Shown here one piece after another: positions 52,731 to 62,486 of a stretch of DNA of 64,000 bases (the stretch's first letter is position 1; every line of letters starts with the position of its first letter). The stretch covers positions 39,552-103,551 of the forward strand of contig NZ_JAGGPA010000022.1 of assembly GCF_018614035.1 (NCBI RefSeq). Reading direction: 5' to 3'. The stretch is from Streptomyces sp. ISL-96 (lineage in GTDB: Bacteria > Actinomycetota > Actinomycetes > Streptomycetales > Streptomycetaceae). The notes under the pieces are model-generated. The model saw only the letters and a list, made by a program, of their open reading frames with translations. It made no database searches and had not been told where the DNA came from. Both the position numbers and the translations under genes were made by a program.

Positions 52731-54299
52731 TCACTCGGCGGGAAGGTGGACGGCGTAGGGGTCGGACAGACTCTCGCGCGACGCACTGCCCATTTTGCCG
52801 TTGATGAAGTCGTCCTCGCTGACCCAGGTGGTCGTTCCCCACGGGTTGTAGATCTGGAGCATGTCGCCCTCCTGGCCGACGATCATCATCGAGTGACCCA
52901 CGCGTTCACCGTTCTCCTGCCCCTGTACGCCGATCGGGACGGGCTTGCCCTCGGCGACTGCCTTCTCGATGTCGGGCAGGACGTCACGGCGGGCGTCGGC
53001 GCTCCCGGTTTCCTGAAGCTCGTACTCACCGCCGGTGTGCGGGCTGATCTCCTTGTTGGAGATGGTGGTCTTGCCCTCGTTGTCCATACCACTCGGGGTG
53101 CTGCCGAAGGGGAAGTCGTAGGAGTCGCTGCCGTCGCCTTCCTCGTGCAGCCGCAGTTGTTCCTCGGTGAGGCGCTCGCGGAAGGCATCCGGGTCGTCCT
53201 CCTGGCCGGACGGGCCGCCGGTGATTTCAAGGGCGTAGACGGGGTCGACCATGGCGCGACCAGTGACGACGGTGGACGGCACACAGGTTTCACCGTCCTG
53301 GGACCAGTCCTTCCCATTGAACTTCTGACCGTAGGTGGTGGTGTCGCTCGGGTCCCCGTGGACCACCGGCGTCAAATGCCGCTGCAGCCAGTCCGGGTCC
53401 TTGCCGTGGATCTTGTCCCGGAACTCGGAGACCTCGTTCAGGTCGTATCCCGCCGCGAGGGCCTTCACCAGGTACGCGCGCTCCTGGGGGCTCTTGGACT
53501 CCTTGAGCATGCGCTCGAACTCCGCCTGGTCGCGGGCGTTCATGCGCTCCATGGCCTTGCCCGAGCGTTCCAGGTCGTTGGCTGTGAGCAGCTCGTTCAA
53601 CTCGGCGGATCTGCCCGCCACCCCGGTGTCCGCCAGGACGAGACGGTCGGCGGCGGAGATGTTGTCGGTCTTCATCTTGCCCGCGCGGGCTTCGGCGGCG
53701 AGCTTGTTCAGGTCGCGGGCGGCCTCGCGGGCCGCGTCGTCGGCCTTCTCCGCCGCCGCGTGCATGGTCTTCGCTCCGGCGGAGGCGATGTTGCGGGCGC
53801 GCAGCCGCTCCGCTTCTTCGGCGTCCTTCTCGACCATGTCGTCGAAGAAGCCGTCCTCGCCCCCGAGCATGCCGAGCGCTTCGCGCAGCTGCTCACGCCC
53901 GCCCTTGTCCTCGGACTGGGCGTTGGTGAGGGCGTCGGAGAGGAGGATCAGGACCCTTCGCGCGCCGCGGATTGCCTGGTCCATCTGCTCGGCCGATCGT
54001 GCCGCGGCGAGGACCACCTCCTGAGCCTTGGCGCCCGTGCTGCCCACCCAGGCGTCGGGCAGGCCCTTCTGGGCGACCTGCTCGACCCGGTCCTGGACGT
54101 CCCGCGCCGCCTCGGCCTGCTTGGCGTACCGCTTGGCGATGTCGTCGAGAGTGCTGGGGGAACCGACGGGCGCGGAGACGTTCAAGGCGTTCTGGATGGC
54201 CTCGATCAGGGTGTTCTTGTCGCCGGCACCGGCGATGGACCGCTGGTAACCGGCGAGTTTCTCCCGGCGGTCGGTGGTGGATTCGCCTGCGGCGGGCAT
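52731..54299 (-). CDS. papain/calpain-type protease with helical type VII-like N-terminal domain
   Basis: A 522-residue protein without signal peptide. Residues ~1-300 are almost wholly helical, charged and coiled-coil-like, with Ala/Glu/Lys heptads as in long WXG/LXG-type substrates. The C-terminal ~190 residues carry a clan-CA cysteine-protease set: C339 in SQDGETCVPST, H469 in VGHSMMIVG, N485 in YNPWG. The His-Asn spacing (16) and Cys-His spacing (130) are nearly those of papain (16 and 134), and NPWG is the calpain/papain motif; Q334 may supply the oxyanion hole. ATG 54299 follows GGAGG. It lies 62 bp after a WXG100-like gene. Confidence 0.75.
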   Translation of the reverse strand: MPAAGESTTDRREKLAGYQRSIAGAGDKNTLIEAIQNALNVSAPVGSPSTLDDIAKRYAKQAEAARDVQDRVEQVAQKGLPDAWVGSTGAKAQEVVLAAARSAEQMDQAIRGARRVLILLSDALTNAQSEDKGGREQLREALGMLGGEDGFFDDMVEKDAEEAERLRARNIASAGAKTMHAAAEKADDAAREAARDLNKLAAEARAGKMKTDNISAADRLVLADTGVAGRSAELNELLTANDLERSGKAMERMNARDQAEFERMLKESKSPQERAYLVKALAAGYDLNEVSEFRDKIHGKDPDWLQRHLTPVVHGDPSDTTTYGQKFNGKDWSQDGETCVPSTVVTGRAMVDPVYALEITGGPSGQEDDPDAFRERLTEEQLRLHEEGDGSDSYDFPFGSTPSGMDNEGKTTISNKEISPHTGGEYELQETGSADARRDVLPDIEKAVAEGKPVPIGVQGQENGERVGHSMMIVGQEGDMLQIYNPWGTTTWVSEDDFINGKMGSASRESLSDPYAVHLPAE

Positions 54300-54361
54300 G
54301 GCTTTGCGGCCTCCGGCATTTCGGTTCGGAGAGGTCAACAGGGAGAGGGAGAAGGCAGCGC

Positions 54362-54802
54362 TCAGCCGAAGTCGGCAAGGCCGACGGGGGGCGAACCGGG
54401 CGGCGGCGGGCCGGCAGCCGGCATGGTGCGCATTCCGGGTACAGATCCGGCGGGCGCGGGGGCCGGCATGGTCGTCAGGCCGCCGCCCCCGCTCGCCTGG
54501 AGGTCGTTCATGGTGCTGACGTCGGCGCCGTGGTAATTCGCCTTTGAGATACGGACCTTGTCGGCCAGCTCGTGCAGCGCGCTCTCCAGGACCTTGGCCT
54601 CGGCCTGCCACGCTTCGGAGAAGTTGGAGAACGCCGGGCCCGAGTCCGAACCGCCCAGGGCGTCCGGCGTGTAGCAGAGCTGCTCCTGGAGAGCCGCGCC
54701 GATGTCACCGGCGTCGTCGCCCGCGCGGTCGAGCTTGTCCGCCTCGGCGGCCATCCCGCTCTTCTGTACGCGGTAGCCACCCTGTTGCGTCTGCCCGGCC
54801 AT
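54362..54802 (-). CDS. WXG100-like type VII secretion partner
   Basis: A 146-residue protein. Residues ~10-100 form two helices around W65 (FSEAWQAEAK, a WxA variant of WxG), followed by YHGAD (90-94), which fits the YxxxD/E secretion motif. The last 45 residues are Pro/Gly/Met rich. Such proteins pair with, and are co-secreted with, larger partners by ESX-type machines. No eccC/eccD gene is in the window, so the apparatus would be elsewhere. Confidence 0.8.
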   Translation of the reverse strand: MAGQTQQGGYRVQKSGMAAEADKLDRAGDDAGDIGAALQEQLCYTPDALGGSDSGPAFSNFSEAWQAEAKVLESALHELADKVRISKANYHGADVSTMNDLQASGGGGLTTMPAPAPAGSVPGMRTMPAAGPPPPGSPPVGLADFG

Positions 54803-54885
54803 CTTCCCCCGCCTGCAAGCCGTTCCCGATCTTGGGGCGAAAGATTAGCAGGAGGGGGTGACATGCCCACAACCACGCTGTGGCG

Positions 54886-55635
54886 TCAGCGGCGCGGCGC
54901 CTTCCGCGTCGCCCGCAGCCACTCCTTGTTCATCGCCGCGATCGACGGCAGCGGAATGCCCTTCGGGCAGGCCGTGGCGCACTCGCCCGCCAGAGTGCAG
55001 CCGCCGAAGCCCTCTTCGTCCATGGTCGCGACCATGTCCAGGACGCGCGTCTCGCGCTCCGGTGCGCCCTGCGGCAGCACATTGAGGTGGTTGATCTTCG
55101 CGGAGGTGAAAAGCATCGCCGAGCCGTTCGGGCAGGCCGCGACGCACGCGCCGCAGCCGATGCACTCGGCGTGCTCGAACGCGAAGTCGGCGTCCGCCTT
55201 GGGCACGGGTGTGGCGTGCGCCTCGGGCGCGGCGCCCGTGGGGACGCTGATGTAGCCGCCGGCGCCGATGATCCGGTCGAACGCCGACCGGTCGACGACC
55301 AGGTCCTTGACCACCGGGAAGGCTCCGGCCCGCCACGGCTCGACATCGACCGTGTCGCCGTCGTTGAAGTGCCGCATGTGCAGCTGGCAGGTGGTGGTGC
55401 GCTCCGGACCGTGCGCGTCGCCGTTGATGACGACGCCGCACGCGCCGCAGATGCCCTCACGGCAGTCGTGGTCGAAGGCGACCGGCTCGTCACCGCGCAG
55501 GATCAGCTTCTCGTTGAGCGTGTCGAGCATCTCCAGGAACGACATGTCCTCGGAGATGTCGTCGATGTCGTACGTGACCATCTCGCCGGGGGCGTCGGCA
55601 TTGCGCTGGCGCCAGACGCGCAGGGTGAGCCTCAT
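54886..55635 (-). CDS. sdhB: succinate dehydrogenase/fumarate reductase iron-sulfur subunit
   Basis: A 249-residue electron-transfer subunit. The 2Fe-2S cysteines are in [10 protein letters not shown] with a later TTTCQLHM; the cubane clusters are bound by [12 protein letters not shown] and [11 protein letters not shown] 55635 overlaps the flavoprotein stop by 4 bp. Third gene of sdhCAB; it carries electrons from FAD to the quinone site. Confidence 0.95.
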   Translation of the reverse strand: MRLTLRVWRQRNADAPGEMVTYDIDDISEDMSFLEMLDTLNEKLILRGDEPVAFDHDCREGICGACGVVINGDAHGPERTTTCQLHMRHFNDGDTVDVEPWRAGAFPVVKDLVVDRSAFDRIIGAGGYISVPTGAAPEAHATPVPKADADFAFEHAECIGCGACVAACPNGSAMLFTSAKINHLNVLPQGAPERETRVLDMVATMDEEGFGGCTLAGECATACPKGIPLPSIAAMNKEWLRATRKAPRR

Positions 55636-57599
55636 GCGTAACTCCGCTGGGTGGGGTGGACGTAGGCGAATTCGAGGGTTTCCTTGTGCAGGACGGGCGC
55701 CGCGCCCGTACCGGCGAATTCCCAGGCGGCGGCGTACGAGAACTCCTCGTCCCTGCGCTCCGCCTCGCCGCCCGCGGTCTGGCTCTCCTCGCGGAAGTGG
55801 CCGCCGCAGGATTCGGTGCGGTGCAGGGCGTCGAGGCAGAGCAGCTCGGCGAGCTCCAGGTAGTCGACGACGCGGTTCGCCTTCTCCAGCGACTGGTTGA
55901 GCTCCTCGCCCGTACCCGGCACCTTGATCCTGCGCCAGAACTCCTCGCGGATCTCCGGGATGCGACCGAGCGCCTTGCGCAGGCCCTCCTCCGTACGCGC
56001 CATCCCGCAGTATTCCCACAGGAGTTCGCCGATCTCCTTGTGGAAGGAGTCGGGGGTGCGGTCGCCGTCGACGGCGAGCAGCCGCTCCAGGCGGTCGTTG
56101 GTCTCCGCCACCGCGCGGACCGCCTCGGGGTGGGTCGCGTCGACGTCGTCGTGGTGGGGGTTGCGGGCGAGGTAGTCGTTGATGGTGGACGGCAGGACGA
56201 AGTAGCCGTCGGCCAGTCCCTGCATGAGGGCGGACGCGCCGAGGCGGTTGGCGCCGTGGTCGGAGAAGTTCGCCTCGCCGATGGCAAAAAGTCCGGGGAC
56301 GGTGGTCTGGAGGTCGTAGTCGACCCACAGGCCGCCCATGGTGTAGTGGATCGCCGGGTAGATGCGCATGGGCACCTCGTACGGGTTCTCGGCGGTGATC
56401 CGCTCGTACATCTCGAAGAGGTTGCCGTACTTCTCCTCGACGGCCTTGCGGCCCAGGCGCCGGATCGCGTCGGCGAAGTCGAGGTAGACGCCCTGCCCGC
56501 CGGGGCCGACGCCGCGCCCCTCGTCGCAGACGTTCTTGGCGGCGCGCGAGGCGATGTCGCGCGGGACGAGGTTGCCGAAGGACGGGTAGATGCGCTCCAG
56601 GTAGTAGTCGCGCTCGTCCTCGGGGATGTCGGCCGGCGGGCGCGTGTCGCCCTGGGCCTTGGGGACCCAGATGCGGCCGTCGTTGCGCAGCGACTCGCTC
56701 ATCAGGGTGAGCTTGGACTGGTGGTCGCCGGAGCGCGGGATGCAGGTGGGGTGGATCTGGGTGAAGCACGGGTTGGCGAAGTACGCGCCGCGCCGGTGGG
56801 CCCGCCAGATCGCCGTCGCGTTGGAGTTCTTGGCGTTGGTGGAGAGGTAGAAGACGTTGCCGTAGCCGCCGCTCGCGAGCACCACGGCGTCCGCGAAGTA
56901 CGTGTCGATGCGGCCGGTGATCAGGTCGCGTGCGACGATGCCGCGCGCCCGCCCGTCGACGACGATCAGGTCGAGCATCTCGGTGCGCGCGTGCATCTCG
57001 ACGTTGCCGGCGGCGATCTGCCGGGACAGCGCCTGGTAGGCGCCGAGCAGGAGCTGCTGTCCCGTCTGGCCTCGGGCGTAGAAGGTCCTCGAGACCTGTA
57101 CGCCGCCGAAGGAGCGGGTGTCGAGCAGGCCGCCGTACTCGCGCGCGAAGGGCACGCCCTGCGCGACGCACTGGTCGATGATCTCGACGGAGATCTGCGC
57201 GAGGCGGTGGACGTTGGACTCGCGGGCGCGGAAGTCGCCGCCCTTGACGGTGTCGTAGAAGAGGCGGTGGATGGAGTCGCCGTCGTTGCGGTAGTTCTTG
57301 GCGGCGTTGATGCCGCCCTGCGCGGCGATGGAGTGGGCGCGGCGCGGTGAGTCCTGGTAGCAGAACTGGACGACGTGGTAGCCCTGTTCGGCGAGCGTGG
57401 CACCTGCCGCGCCGCCCGCGAGGCCGGTGCCTACGACGATGACGGTGTGCTTGCGGCGGTTGGCCGGGTTGACCAGCTTGGCTTCGAAGCGGCGGGTGTC
57501 CCAGCGCTCGGCGATGGGGCCGGTGGGGGCCTTGGTGTCGACGACCGGAGCGCCGGTCGCGTAGGCCGTGTAGTCGGCGTAGTCCCTGTACTCACTCAT
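55632..57599 (-). CDS. sdhA: succinate dehydrogenase/fumarate reductase flavoprotein subunit
   Basis: A 655-residue flavoprotein. The FAD motif is [20 protein letters not shown]89 in [11 protein letters not shown] is the covalent FAD attachment site; substrate and proton-transfer Arg/His lie in HPTCIPRSG and [18 protein letters not shown]. This is the longer, SdhCAB (b558, three-subunit) type seen as an additional respiratory complex in Streptomyces. Confidence 0.95.
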   Translation of the reverse strand: MSEYRDYADYTAYATGAPVVDTKAPTGPIAERWDTRRFEAKLVNPANRRKHTVIVVGTGLAGGAAGATLAEQGYHVVQFCYQDSPRRAHSIAAQGGINAAKNYRNDGDSIHRLFYDTVKGGDFRARESNVHRLAQISVEIIDQCVAQGVPFAREYGGLLDTRSFGGVQVSRTFYARGQTGQQLLLGAYQALSRQIAAGNVEMHARTEMLDLIVVDGRARGIVARDLITGRIDTYFADAVVLASGGYGNVFYLSTNAKNSNATAIWRAHRRGAYFANPCFTQIHPTCIPRSGDHQSKLTLMSESLRNDGRIWVPKAQGDTRPPADIPEDERDYYLERIYPSFGNLVPRDIASRAAKNVCDEGRGVGPGGQGVYLDFADAIRRLGRKAVEEKYGNLFEMYERITAENPYEVPMRIYPAIHYTMGGLWVDYDLQTTVPGLFAIGEANFSDHGANRLGASALMQGLADGYFVLPSTINDYLARNPHHDDVDATHPEAVRAVAETNDRLERLLAVDGDRTPDSFHKEIGELLWEYCGMARTEEGLRKALGRIPEIREEFWRRIKVPGTGEELNQSLEKANRVVDYLELAELLCLDALHRTESCGGHFREESQTAGGEAERRDEEFSYAAAWEFAGTGAAPVLHKETLEFAYVHPTQRSYA

Positions 57600-57600
57600 G

Positions 57601-58308
57601 TCAGCCCACCACTCCAGTCATCACGGCGACCGGTACGGAGATGAATCCGGCGGTCAGCACCAGCGCCAGGCCATTGGCCATGGTCTTGAGGATCCGGTCG
57701 CGCCGCGCGTTCCCCACGCCCAGCGTCTGCGCGGCGCTCCAGAAGCCGTGCCGGATGTGCAGCCCGACAGCCAGCATCGCCACGAGGTAGATGACGTTCC
57801 CGTACCAGGTGGAGAAGGTCGCGACGACGTTCTCGTACGGGCGCCCCGGCTGCGCGTTCTCGTTCACCGTGAGCGTCGTCAGGTCCAGCAGGTGCCACAC
57901 GATGAACAGCGCGAGGATGATCCCGCCCCACCGCATCGTGCGCGTCGCGTAGCTCGCCCGCCGCCTCTTGTGCACGTACTTGCTCGGCCGCGCCTTGATG
58001 TCCCGCCTGCTGAGCTGGTACGCCGCGACGCCGTGCATCACCACCGCCGCGAGCAGCACCACGCGCACGATCCACAGCGCCCACTCGTAGTGCAGCAGGG
58101 GCTCCCCCATGGTCCGCAGCCAGTGCGCGTACGCGTTGAACTCCCCGGAACCGAAGAAGATCTTGAGGTTGCCGAGCATGTGGGCGACCAGGTACATGAG
58201 CATGATCAGGCCGCTGACGGCCATCACCGTCTTCTTGCCGACGGTCGATCCCCAGAACGAGCGCGTGAGTGACGGTTGCCGTTCTTCCGTCCGCGTAGCC
58301 AGTGCCAT
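57601..58308 (-). CDS. sdhC: succinate dehydrogenase cytochrome b558 subunit
   Basis: A 235-residue five-helix membrane anchor with His residues for two hemes ([38 protein letters not shown]). It binds menaquinone and anchors SdhA and SdhB. First gene of the operon, one base before sdhA. It is divergent from a LysR regulator, 92 bp apart. Confidence 0.93.
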   Translation of the reverse strand: MALATRTEERQPSLTRSFWGSTVGKKTVMAVSGLIMLMYLVAHMLGNLKIFFGSGEFNAYAHWLRTMGEPLLHYEWALWIVRVVLLAAVVMHGVAAYQLSRRDIKARPSKYVHKRRRASYATRTMRWGGIILALFIVWHLLDLTTLTVNENAQPGRPYENVVATFSTWYGNVIYLVAMLAVGLHIRHGFWSAAQTLGVGNARRDRILKTMANGLALVLTAGFISVPVAVMTGVVG

Positions 58309-58367
58309 GGGGCTGACGTTAGGGCCGTCGCCCCTCAGAGGTCCAAGACATGGTCCGGCTCATGTCC

Positions 58368-58382
58368 ATAGGCTCTGGCTAT
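58368..58382. promoter_or_regulatory. LysR box (T-N11-A) between sdhC and lysR
   Basis: ATAG-N7-CTAT gives a T-N11-A motif (58369/58381) in the divergent gap 19 bp before the lysR ATG, where an autoregulating LysR protein binds. Confidence 0.6.
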
Positions 58383-58400
58383 TCTCGATATCGTGGCCTC

Positions 58401-59321
58401 ATGCAGTTCCAGCAGCTCCTCTACTTCGTGACCGTCGCCGAGACCCTCCACTTCACCCACGCCGCCGAGCGGGTGCACGTCTCCCAGCCCTCCCTCTCCC
58501 AGCAGATCCGCGCCCTGGAGAAGGAGCTGGGCGCCGACCTCTTCACCCGCGCCCGCGGCAACATCGCCCTCACCGACGCCGGCGAGGCCCTGCTGCCGCT
58601 CGCCCGGCGCATCCTCGCGGACGCCGACACCGCCCGGCATGAAGTCCAGGAGCTGGCGCAGCTGCGGCGGGGCCGGGTGCGGCTCGGTGCGACGCCGAGT
58701 CTGTGCACCGGGCTGCTCCCGGACGTACTGCGCACCTTTCATGATCTGCATCCCGGCATCCAGCTGCTGATCGAGGAAGGCGGCTCGCACGATCTCGTGC
58801 GGGAGCTGGCGCGCGGCGCACTCGACCTGGCCCTCGTCGTGCTGCCGCTGCCGACGCCGTCGCCCGCCCTGACCACCGTCGAGCTGCTGCACGAGGACCT
58901 GGTCGTGGTCTCCGCCGCCTCACTGCCCCGTCCCGGAAGAGGCGGCAGGTCCGTACGCGTCGCCGATTTGGAGGGCGAGCCGCTGGTGATGTTCCGGCAC
59001 GGCTACGACCTGCGGGAGCTGACCGTCGCCGCCTGCCGGGCCGAAGGCTTCGAGCCGTCGTTCACGGTGGAGGGCGGCGAGATGGACGCCGTTCTCGGCT
59101 TCGTACGGGCCGGCCTCGGGCTCGCCGTCGTACCGCGCATGGTGGCCGCGCGGGCGGGGCGCGACCTGCGGGTCACGCCACTCGCGCGGCCGGGCCTGCA
59201 CCGTACGATCGCACTCGCGCACCGCAGCGACGTGGCTCCGCCGCGCGCGGCGCGCGAGCTCCAGAACGTACTCCTCGCTTCCCGGGTCCGTCAGACGGCG
59301 TCGGCCAGCAGCAAGGTGTGA
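58401..59321 (+). CDS. LysR-family transcriptional regulator
   Basis: A 306-residue regulator. The helix-turn-helix is HFTHAAERVHVSQPSLSQQIRALE (~18-41); the rest is a two-lobed effector domain. ATG 58401 fits the family start (QFQQLLYFVTVAE). It is probably an activator or repressor of the divergent sdhCAB. Its 3' end overlaps the convergent rmdA-like gene by 31 bp. Confidence 0.9.
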   Translation: MQFQQLLYFVTVAETLHFTHAAERVHVSQPSLSQQIRALEKELGADLFTRARGNIALTDAGEALLPLARRILADADTARHEVQELAQLRRGRVRLGATPSLCTGLLPDVLRTFHDLHPGIQLLIEEGGSHDLVRELARGALDLALVVLPLPTPSPALTTVELLHEDLVVVSAASLPRPGRGGRSVRVADLEGEPLVMFRHGYDLRELTVAACRAEGFEPSFTVEGGEMDAVLGFVRAGLGLAVVPRMVAARAGRDLRVTPLARPGLHRTIALAHRSDVAPPRAARELQNVLLASRVRQTASASSKV

Positions 59322-61447
59322 ATGCGGTCCGGTGCGCCCGGCCTGGCGTAGTACCAGCCCTGTGCGGTGTCGCAGCCCAGCTCGCGCAGCTGCGCGGCCT
59401 GCGCGCCCGTCTCCACACCCTCCACCGTCACGGCCAGCTTCAGGCTGTGCGCCAGGGACACGATGCCCTCGACGATCTTCAGGTCGACGTCGTCGGCCGG
59501 GTGCTGCTGCATGGACTGGGTGAAGGAGCGGTCCAGTTTGAGCACGCTGACCGGCAGTCTGCGCAGGTTGGCGAGGTTGGAGTAGCCGGTGCCGAAGTCG
59601 TCGAGCGCGATGTCGACGCCCATCTCGGCGAGCTGGCGCAGCGGCTTGAGCAGGTCGTCGTCGGCGCCGATCAGCGCCGACTCGGTGACCTCCAGGCACA
59701 GGGCGCCCGGTTCGAGGCCTGCCCGCTCCAGCACGTCCACCGTGTCGGCGACCAGCCGGGGGTGGTGGAGCTGCATCGGTGAGAGGTTCACGTTGATGCG
59801 CAGCGGACCGCCGTCGGTGTGCCGCTTCTGCCAGAACCTGGCCTGGCGTACGGACTCTTCGAGCACCCAGCGGCCGAGCGGGACGATCAGCCCGGTGTGC
59901 TCGGCGAGCGGGATGAACCGGTCGGGGCCGAGCACGCCGTGCTGCGGATGGCACCAGCGCACCAGCGCCTCCGCGCCGTGCACACTGCCGTCACCGAGAT
60001 GCACGAGCGGCTGGTACTCGATGAAGAACTCGTTCCGCTCCAGCGCGGCGGGCAGGGCGTTGGTGAGCCCGTGCCGGGTGATGGCGCGGGCGTCCGCCTC
60101 GGCGTCGGCGGTCTCGAAGCGGTTGCCGCCCGCCGACTTGGCGCGGTACATGGTGATGTCGGCGCTGCGCAGCACCTCCGCCGGGCCGCGTTCGCCGGCC
60201 GGGCCTTCGACGATGCCGATGCTGCCGCGTACGGTCAGATCCCGGCCCTCGATGCGGATCGGGGCCGACAGCGCGTTCAGGATGCGGGCGGCGAGCTCGT
60301 CGACCTCCTGGCGGGTGTCGGGACCGGTGGTGAGCGCCACGAACTCGTCGCCGCCGAGCCTGGCCACCATCTCGCCGGGCGCTGTCGCGCAGCTCTGGAG
60401 GCGGTCGGCGACCTCGACGAGCAGCCGGTCGCCGGCCGAGTGGCCGAGGCTGTCGTTGACCGCCTTGAAACCGTCGAGATCGAGGTAGCACAGGCCGAAG
60501 CGCATGCCGTCGCCCGCGGACAGCGCCTTCTCCAGACGCTCGAAGAAGAGCGTACGGTTCGGCAGACCGGTCAGGGCGTCGTGAGTCGCCTCGTAGCGGA
60601 GCCGCAGGTTGAGCAGCCGCCGCTCGGTGGTGTCCTCCATGAGCGCCAGCTGGTACTGCGGCTTCCCGTCGGCGTCACGCAGCAGCGAGACCGTCAGATT
60701 GGTCCACAGGACGGTGCCGTCGGTGCGGTAGTACGGCTTCTCCACGCGGTAGTTCTCGCGCTCGCCGCGCACCAGCTCGCCGTACAGCTTCCAGACGTGC
60801 GGCGTGTCCTCGGGGTGGACCCACTCGCTGACCTTCCGGCCGCGCATGTAGTGGTCGAGGCCGCCGAACATGCGCATGAGCGCTTCGTTGACCTCCAGGA
60901 TGTTGCCGTCGAGGTCGGCGATGCCGATGCCGACCGCCGCTCCCTCGAAGACCGCGCGGAAGCGCGTCTCGGTGTCGTGCAGCGCCTTCTGCGCCTCGCT
61001 GCTCGCCAGCAGGGACGACCGTGCGACCGCTTCCTGCTCGGCGAGGGTGCGCTCACGCAGGGCCCGTGCGAAGCCGCCGGCGATGGCGTGCTGGAGCCGG
61101 GCGCAGCGAGCTCGGTGCTCTTCCATCGCGGCGGGATCGGCGGTCGGGTCCTCCTCCTCGGCGCAGTACAGCACCAGGTAGGAGTCGACGACTGCGAGCG
61201 TACGGACGAGGGCTTCCGGGTCGGTGCAGTGGGCGGCGACCAGGGCGGCGCCGACTTCGTGCGCGGGCGCCGTGTCGAAGGGGCGGCGGTGCAGCGCGGC
61301 GCTTAACTGCCGTGCGAGCGGCAGCAGGTGCCGTTCCACCTCGGGCCGGGTCATGGAGGTGGCGGTGACGGGGAAGATCGCCCGGCTCCAGATGGTGGCG
61401 AACCGCCCGAGTCTGTCGTCCACCGGTGCCTGCGATGGCACGCTCAC
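59291..61447 (-). CDS. rmdA: PAS-GGDEF-EAL cyclic-di-GMP enzyme, RmdA-like
   Basis: A 718-residue cytoplasmic protein: an N-terminal helical region, PAS/PAC (~175-290, ending EDTTERR), GGDEF with intact RLGGDEF (~362-368) and EAL with AEALVRW (~490), NVNLSP, EVTESAL and DDFGTGYSNL. Both synthesis and hydrolysis of c-di-GMP are expected. Domain order and the flanking genes match S. coelicolor RmdA (SCO0928), which affects aerial development; the symbol rests on this. GTG 61447 overlaps the stop of the upstream methyltransferase (GTGA). Confidence 0.87.
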   Translation of the reverse strand: MSVPSQAPVDDRLGRFATIWSRAIFPVTATSMTRPEVERHLLPLARQLSAALHRRPFDTAPAHEVGAALVAAHCTDPEALVRTLAVVDSYLVLYCAEEEDPTADPAAMEEHRARCARLQHAIAGGFARALRERTLAEQEAVARSSLLASSEAQKALHDTETRFRAVFEGAAVGIGIADLDGNILEVNEALMRMFGGLDHYMRGRKVSEWVHPEDTPHVWKLYGELVRGERENYRVEKPYYRTDGTVLWTNLTVSLLRDADGKPQYQLALMEDTTERRLLNLRLRYEATHDALTGLPNRTLFFERLEKALSAGDGMRFGLCYLDLDGFKAVNDSLGHSAGDRLLVEVADRLQSCATAPGEMVARLGGDEFVALTTGPDTRQEVDELAARILNALSAPIRIEGRDLTVRGSIGIVEGPAGERGPAEVLRSADITMYRAKSAGGNRFETADAEADARAITRHGLTNALPAALERNEFFIEYQPLVHLGDGSVHGAEALVRWCHPQHGVLGPDRFIPLAEHTGLIVPLGRWVLEESVRQARFWQKRHTDGGPLRINVNLSPMQLHHPRLVADTVDVLERAGLEPGALCLEVTESALIGADDDLLKPLRQLAEMGVDIALDDFGTGYSNLANLRRLPVSVLKLDRSFTQSMQQHPADDVDLKIVEGIVSLAHSLKLAVTVEGVETGAQAAQLRELGCDTAQGWYYARPGAPDRIHTLLLADAV

Positions 61448-62259
61448 GCCTTGCGTCCCACTCCTGCGAAGCCCGAGAAGGCGAATGGATCCTCCTGCGC
61501 GAGCGGGGTCTCCGGCCGCCACTCGGGCATCGCGACCAGTCCCGGCTCGACCATCTCGAATCCCTCGAAGAACCGCGTGACCTGCTCGCGGGAGCGCATG
61601 ATCAGCGGGTTCCTGATGTTCTTGTAGACCCCGACCGTGCCGCCCGCCTGCTCCTGGGTGAGCGGGATTCCTTCGTAGGAGGCGTGGGTGAGGATCAGGA
61701 TGCTGCCGGGCGCGAGGGCGTCGCGCAGGGTGTCGACGGCGGCCTGCGGATCGTCGGCGTCCTCGACGAAGTGGAGTACGGCGACGAGCAGCAGCGCCAC
61801 CGGCCGGTCCAGGTCGATGAGTTCGCCGACGACGGGGCTGCTGAGGATCTCCTGCGGTTTGCGCAGGTCGGCCGCCGCTACACCGGCCCGGTCGTTACCC
61901 GCCAGCACCGCCTGGCTGTGCGCGACGGCGACCGGGTCGTGGTCGACGTACGCCACGCGGGCATCGGGGTTGGCCGCCTGGGCGACTTCGTGGACGTTGC
62001 CGAAGGTCGGTATGCCCGATCCGATGTCGAGGAACTGGGTGATTCCCTCGTCGGCCGCGAAGCGCACCGCGCGGCGCATGAACGCCCGGTTCGCCTGCAT
62101 GATCTTCGGGAGGCCCGGCATGAACTCCATTGCCTTGCGGGCTGCTTGCCTGTCGACCTCGAAGTTGTGCGAACCGCCCAGGTAGAAGTCGTAAATCCGG
62201 GACACGCTCGGCACCGTGAGGTCGATGCCCTGTGGTGCCCAGGCGGGTCGCTCCATCAT
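61444..62259 (-). CDS. SAM-dependent methyltransferase, DUF574 type
   Basis: A 271-residue protein of the large streptomycete family starting PSVSRIYDFYLGGSHNFEVDR and having FLDIGSGIPTFGNVHEVAQ as SAM motif, YVDHDPVAVAHS, and a final PFAFSGFAGVGRK. Many paralogues exist per genome and none that I know of has a solved substrate. It is co-translated with the c-di-GMP enzyme downstream. ATG 62259 or 62256. Confidence 0.92.
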   Translation of the reverse strand: MMERPAWAPQGIDLTVPSVSRIYDFYLGGSHNFEVDRQAARKAMEFMPGLPKIMQANRAFMRRAVRFAADEGITQFLDIGSGIPTFGNVHEVAQAANPDARVAYVDHDPVAVAHSQAVLAGNDRAGVAAADLRKPQEILSSPVVGELIDLDRPVALLLVAVLHFVEDADDPQAAVDTLRDALAPGSILILTHASYEGIPLTQEQAGGTVGVYKNIRNPLIMRSREQVTRFFEGFEMVEPGLVAMPEWRPETPLAQEDPFAFSGFAGVGRKA

Positions 62260-62408
62260 GTCTCCAACTCATCGCCACGGGACATCCGGTCATGAGCAAG
62301 ACCGGTGTTCGAGCCGAGGCTACTGATCGGCAGGCATCAGAGCGAGCAAAAACGGAAATTCGCGGTCCGTTCTCGGTCACACGCCGCAGGCATGTGCGAC
62401 ACAAATGA

Positions 62409-62449
62409 CCGGCCCGTCCCTTCCGCGGCGGGGCGGAGAGACGGGCCGG
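62409..62449 (-). terminator. terminator of the SCO0930-type lipoprotein gene
   Basis: CCGGCCCGTC (62409-62418) with its exact complement at 62440-62449, plus further pairing inside; it lies just past the stop of the leftward lipoprotein gene. Confidence 0.6.
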
Positions 62450-62486
62450 CCGGGCCGGGCGCCACAGCGTGGGGACGCTGTCGGAG

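Noticed and set aside
54851..54865. Strong AGGAGG-type ribosome site followed by ATG on the plus strand
   Set aside because: The frame it opens is antisense to sdhB and reads as a shadow; probably chance.
54886..57171. 761-residue minus-strand frame ending in the iron-sulfur subunit
   Set aside because: The first ~510 codons are the wrong frame of sdhA (Arg/Pro-rich); the true sdhB start is ATG 55635.
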